Source: Massilia sp.
Lineage (GTDB): Bacteria > Pseudomonadota > Gammaproteobacteria > Burkholderiales > Burkholderiaceae_D
Length of the DNA stretch: 8,926 bases
Assembly (NCBI GenBank): GCA_028291845.1
Contig: JAQGNM010000231.1
Span: forward strand, 1-8,926
Reading direction: 5' to 3'
In this document: positions 6,108-8,926 of the stretch, in pieces
Layout of the letters: each line of letters starts with the position of its first letter
Position numbering within the stretch: position 1 is the first letter of the stretch
Notes under the pieces: model-generated
What the model was told of the DNA's origin: nothing
The model's input: the letters and a program-made list of their open reading frames with translations, nothing else
The model's database searches: none
Position numbers and translations under genes: made by a program

Positions 6108-8926
6108 TCAGGGCCGGGCCAGCACCACGGTATTGCGTCCGTTCGCCTTGGCTTGGTACAAGGCGTCGTCGGCGCTGCGCAGCAGCGCGTCGGCGGCCAT
6201 CGTCGGCGCCGGCCGCACCACCGCCACGCCAACGCTGATGCTGACCACGCCGGCAGCGGCGGCGGCATGCGGCAGCGCCAACGCCGCGATCGCCATGCGC
6301 AGGTGCTCGGCAATCCGGGCGGCGGAGGCGACATCGGTATCGGGCAGCACCACGCAGAACTCCTCGCCACCGTAGCGCGCCAACAAATCGCCCGGCCGAC
6401 GCAGCGCGCCCTGCAGGCCGGCGGCCACTTGCGCCAGGCAGGCGTCGCCGGCCTGGTGGCCGTAACGGTCGTTGAATTTCTTGAAATGGTCGATGTCGAG
6501 CATGATGACGCCAATGCCGCTGCCGGCGCGCTGGCAGCGCGCCCATTCGCGCCGCAGCACGTCGTCGAAATGCCGGCGGTTGGCCAGGCCCGTCAGGGAG
6601 TCGGTCACCGACAAGCTGGCCAGCTTGCGGTTGGCGTCTTCCAGCTGGGCGGTGCGTTCGGCCACCCGCGCCTCCAGGCTGTCGTGCAGGCGCGCGTGGG
6701 CGATCGAGATCATCGCCTGCGCCGCCAACATGCGCAGGAACTCCACCCGCTCTTGCGTGAAGCAGCCTTCGACCAGGCTGTTTTCCAGGTACAGCAAGCC
6801 GTCGACGCGGCCGCCCTGGCGGATCGGCAGGCACATGACGGAGCGGGCGCCGTGGGCGCGCACGTGGGGATCGGCGGCGAACAGGGGGGCGTCGAGGATG
6901 CGTTCTTCGATGACGGCGGCGCCGCTGCGCAGCACGTAGCGCAGCACCGACAGGGGCAGTGCTACCGACGGGTCGGGCTCGCCGTGCAGGTCGACCGTGA
7001 TCCCCGGCAGCACCCTCGATCCGCCGCCGTCGATATCCGCCTCCAGGCGCCACACCGCGCTGTCTCCGTCGCCATCGCCATCGCGCAGCAGCAGGCGCGC
7101 CACCTGCGCGCCGGAGTTTTCACGGACGATGGCGATCAGGCAGCCCAGCACCGCCCCCAATCCGACCTCGTTGCCGAGCGCCTGCGCCGCCTTCAGCAGC
7201 GAGGCCAGATCGAGGGCGTCGTTGCCGGCCGCGCGCGCCAGGGTGGTCCGGCCGTGCGCGGTGGTGGCGGCGCCGTCCAGCGTCATCGGCGCGCCCGCTT
7301 GCGGCGCGCGGCCCAGCCGCGCCAGCGGCAACGCCTGCAGGGCAGCCACCTTGGCATGCGCGCCCCACTGGCGGTAGCGGCCGATGGCGTCGCGCAGGAA
7401 TACCGCCGCCACTTTCGGCTGGCCCTGGTCGACCCAGAACTGGGCGCACAATTCGTGGGCCAGCGCCTGGATGTTCACAAAACCGCCTTCGCCGGCGCTG
7501 TCGGCCCCCTGGCGGTAGGCACGTACGGCGCCGCCGACATCGCCGGCATTTCTCGCTTGTTCGGCCAGCACCAGCATGTGCATGGGGCCGGCATTGACGG
7601 CGGCGTGGCGCGCCCAGCCGGCCAGCTGCCCGACCAGCGGCGCCAGGCGCGCTTCGATGGCGGCGCGCTGTGTCGCAGCCAGTTCGCCGCGCAGCGCGCG
7701 CAGCCAGATCAGCGCCGCGTAAAAGGTCGCCTCAAGCACCTTGGCCTGGCCGCGCATGAGCTGCGTCACCAGCTCCAGGCGCGCCGCCAGCGCCTGCGCG
7801 TCGGCGGTGTCGAACAGGCAGGCGTTGCGCAGCTGGCCCTGCAGGTAATACGCCTGGTACAGCTTCGAGTCGCCGTAGCGGGTCATAAAATCGGCTTCGT
7901 CGAAGGCGATGTCGGCATCGGCATCGGCGCCGGCGGCGCCGTCCGCGCCCATCAGCAGCCGGATCGGCTGCACGGCGGCGGCCACGCAGCAGTCGGCCAT
8001 GGCGTGCTGGCCGTTGGCGCGCATCAGCGCCAGGTCGCGGCGTACGGTGTCGAGCAGGTCGGGCAGATAGGCGCCGAGGGCGATGCGGTCGGTGGCGCGC
8101 ACCGCCACCACCACGCCGACCTGGACGAAGTCGCCGATCTCCAGCGCCCAGCCGAGCGCTTCGTCGTACAGGGCGTCGGAGTCGCGCAGCGGGCGCGTCC
8201 AGTGGCTGGTGGCGGCGCCGAACATCAGGCTCGACAGGGTACGGGTCTGCAGGTTGGCGCGGCTGCGCGCAAGGCGCACGGCCATCGCGCCGAAGCGGTA
8301 GGCGGCGGCCGGATCGACGCCTTTGACCACCTGGATCATGGCAAAGCCGGTGTAGCCGACCGCGGTGAAATCGCTGTTGCCCTGTTCGATCGACAGGCGC
8401 GTCATCGCCATGATCATCATCATGCACAGCGGCTGCTGGCCGGCGTAGTAACCGGCCATCCACAAGCCCTGCATCAGCTGCATGGCGGCCACCGCCGCCG
8501 CGTCGCTCATGTCCGGCGCGGCCAGCAAGGCGTCGATGGCGGCCGGGCTGGCGGCGGCCGGATGGGCCAGCAATTCTTCGAACTGGCGCTCCGCTTCCCG
8601 GGTCAAGGCGCTCGGATCGGCCGGCACCGCAAACCCCAGCAGGGCCAGGCCTTCGCACTGCACGTCGATGGCGTCCTGCAGGCGGCCCTGCAGCTGGTAC
8701 TGGTGCGCCTGCACGGCGATGCAGCGGACATGTTCGAGGCGGTCGGCGCTGGCGGCGCGCAGCTGCGGATAGAGCGCTTCGGCGCGGGCAAAATCGCCGC
8801 ACAGGTAGGCCGCCTCGGCCGCTCCCAGCGCCAGCTCGAACCACAGGCCAGGATGCGGGCGCGCCTCCACCAACGCCAGCAGCGACAGGCCGATGTCATG
8901 GTGCGCCAGCGCCGCGCCGAACGCCG
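6108..8926 (-). CDS. TPR-GAF-GGDEF diguanylate cyclase, N-terminus beyond the window
   Basis: The protein makes cyclic di-GMP from two GTP. The frame stays open to the window edge (AFGAALAHHDIGLSLLAL precedes the apparent TTG at 8873), so the gene is 5'-truncated. From about 8926 to 7230 it encodes a long run of TPR-like helices such as YLCGDFARAEALYPQL. Next come a GAF domain (about 7215-6700, ending in QERVEFLRMLAAQAMISIAH), a coiled coil (about 6690-6625, ARVAERTAQLEDANRKL) and the GGDEF domain (about 6615-6111). Metal- and GTP-binding residues are present in MLDIDHFKKFNDRYGH. The active-site GGEEF is encoded at 6371-6357, and the inhibitory I-site RPGD at 6398-6387 is the canonical five residues before it, so the enzyme should be active and feedback-inhibited. 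The helical region resembles those behind AAA/STAND ATPase modules, sometimes after a Ser/Thr kinase domain, in giant sensors. That N-terminal part is inferred and not visible. The hairpin at 6015-6043 may end its transcript. Confidence 0.88.
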   Translation of the reverse strand, partial: AFGAALAHHDIGLSLLALVEARPHPGLWFELALGAAEAAYLCGDFARAEALYPQLRAASADRLEHVRCIAVQAHQYQLQGRLQDAIDVQCEGLALLGFAVPADPSALTREAERQFEELLAHPAAASPAAIDALLAAPDMSDAAAVAAMQLMQGLWMAGYYAGQQPLCMMMIMAMTRLSIEQGNSDFTAVGYTGFAMIQVVKGVDPAAAYRFGAMAVRLARSRANLQTRTLSSLMFGAATSHWTRPLRDSDALYDEALGWALEIGDFVQVGVVVAVRATDRIALGAYLPDLLDTVRRDLALMRANGQHAMADCCVAAAVQPIRLLMGADGAAGADADADIAFDEADFMTRYGDSKLYQAYYLQGQLRNACLFDTADAQALAARLELVTQLMRGQAKVLEATFYAALIWLRALRGELAATQRAAIEARLAPLVGQLAGWARHAAVNAGPMHMLVLAEQARNAGDVGGAVRAYRQGADSAGEGGFVNIQALAHELCAQFWVDQGQPKVAAVFLRDAIGRYRQWGAHAKVAALQALPLARLGRAPQAGAPMTLDGAATTAHGRTTLARAAGNDALDLASLLKAAQALGNEVGLGAVLGCLIAIVRENSGAQVARLLLRDGDGDGDSAVWRLEADIDGGGSRVLPGITVDLHGEPDPSVALPLSVLRYVLRSGAAVIEERILDAPLFAADPHVRAHGARSVMCLPIRQGGRVDGLLYLENSLVEGCFTQERVEFLRMLAAQAMISIAHARLHDSLEARVAERTAQLEDANRKLASLSVTDSLTGLANRRHFDDVLRREWARCQRAGSGIGVIMLDIDHFKKFNDRYGHQAGDACLAQVAAGLQGALRRPGDLLARYGGEEFCVVLPDTDVASAARIAEHLRMAIAALALPHAAAAAGVVSISVGVAVVRPAPTMAADALLRSADDALYQAKANGRNTVVLARP

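Noticed and set aside
5959..7053. Long minus-strand open frame overlapping the GGDEF gene
   Set aside because: It is an Arg/Pro/Gly-rich shadow of the cyclase, whose own frame shows intact GGEEF and GAF motifs.
7732..8844. Long minus-strand open frame in the TPR-like region
   Set aside because: It is extremely Arg-rich and out of frame with the continuous TPR-GAF-GGDEF protein.

Overview
The window reads as a GC-rich betaproteobacterial chromosome. Oxalobacteraceae (Massilia/Duganella-like) is my best guess, from codon use, the protein types and the TPR-GAF-GGDEF protein; no rRNA or other marker is present, so this is an inference. It holds five protein genes. No tRNA, rRNA, CRISPR array, transposase, integrase or attachment site is visible.

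Layout. (1) 1-705, plus strand: the 3' part of a FetB/YbbM-type (UPF0014) permease gene, cut by the window edge. (2) 706-912: an AT-richer gap with a weak promoter match and a 14-base palindrome. (3) 913-4227, plus strand: a tight two-gene unit encoding a 128-residue small membrane protein and a 970-residue CHAT-family cysteine peptidase with C-terminal TPR-like repeats. The genes are 15 bases apart and in the same reading frame, separated by one amber codon. (4) 4228-4426: a second AT-richer gap with a perfect TATAAT and an imperfect direct repeat. (5) 4427-5950, plus strand: an N-terminal TPR array fused to an alpha/beta-hydrolase domain with a GASKGG nucleophile elbow. (6) 5951-6107: a convergent gap with a perfect 8-bp hairpin. 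(7) 6108-8926, minus strand: the C-terminal part of a very large sensor with a helical TPR-like region, a GAF domain, a coiled coil and a GGDEF diguanylate cyclase with an intact active site and I-site. Its N-terminus lies beyond the window.

How the genes may work together. FetB is a housekeeping metal exporter subunit, and its ATPase partner FetA is expected just upstream. The membrane protein and CHAT-TPR protein are the most interesting pair. CHAT domains are caspase/separase-like proteases, and many act in bacterial self-killing or defence pathways where they are activated through attached repeat domains. A small membrane protein directly upstream is a natural candidate anchor, substrate or effector, but the sequence does not prove this. 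The TPR-hydrolase and the c-di-GMP synthase look like separate transcription units, and no functional link to the CHAT pair can be shown.
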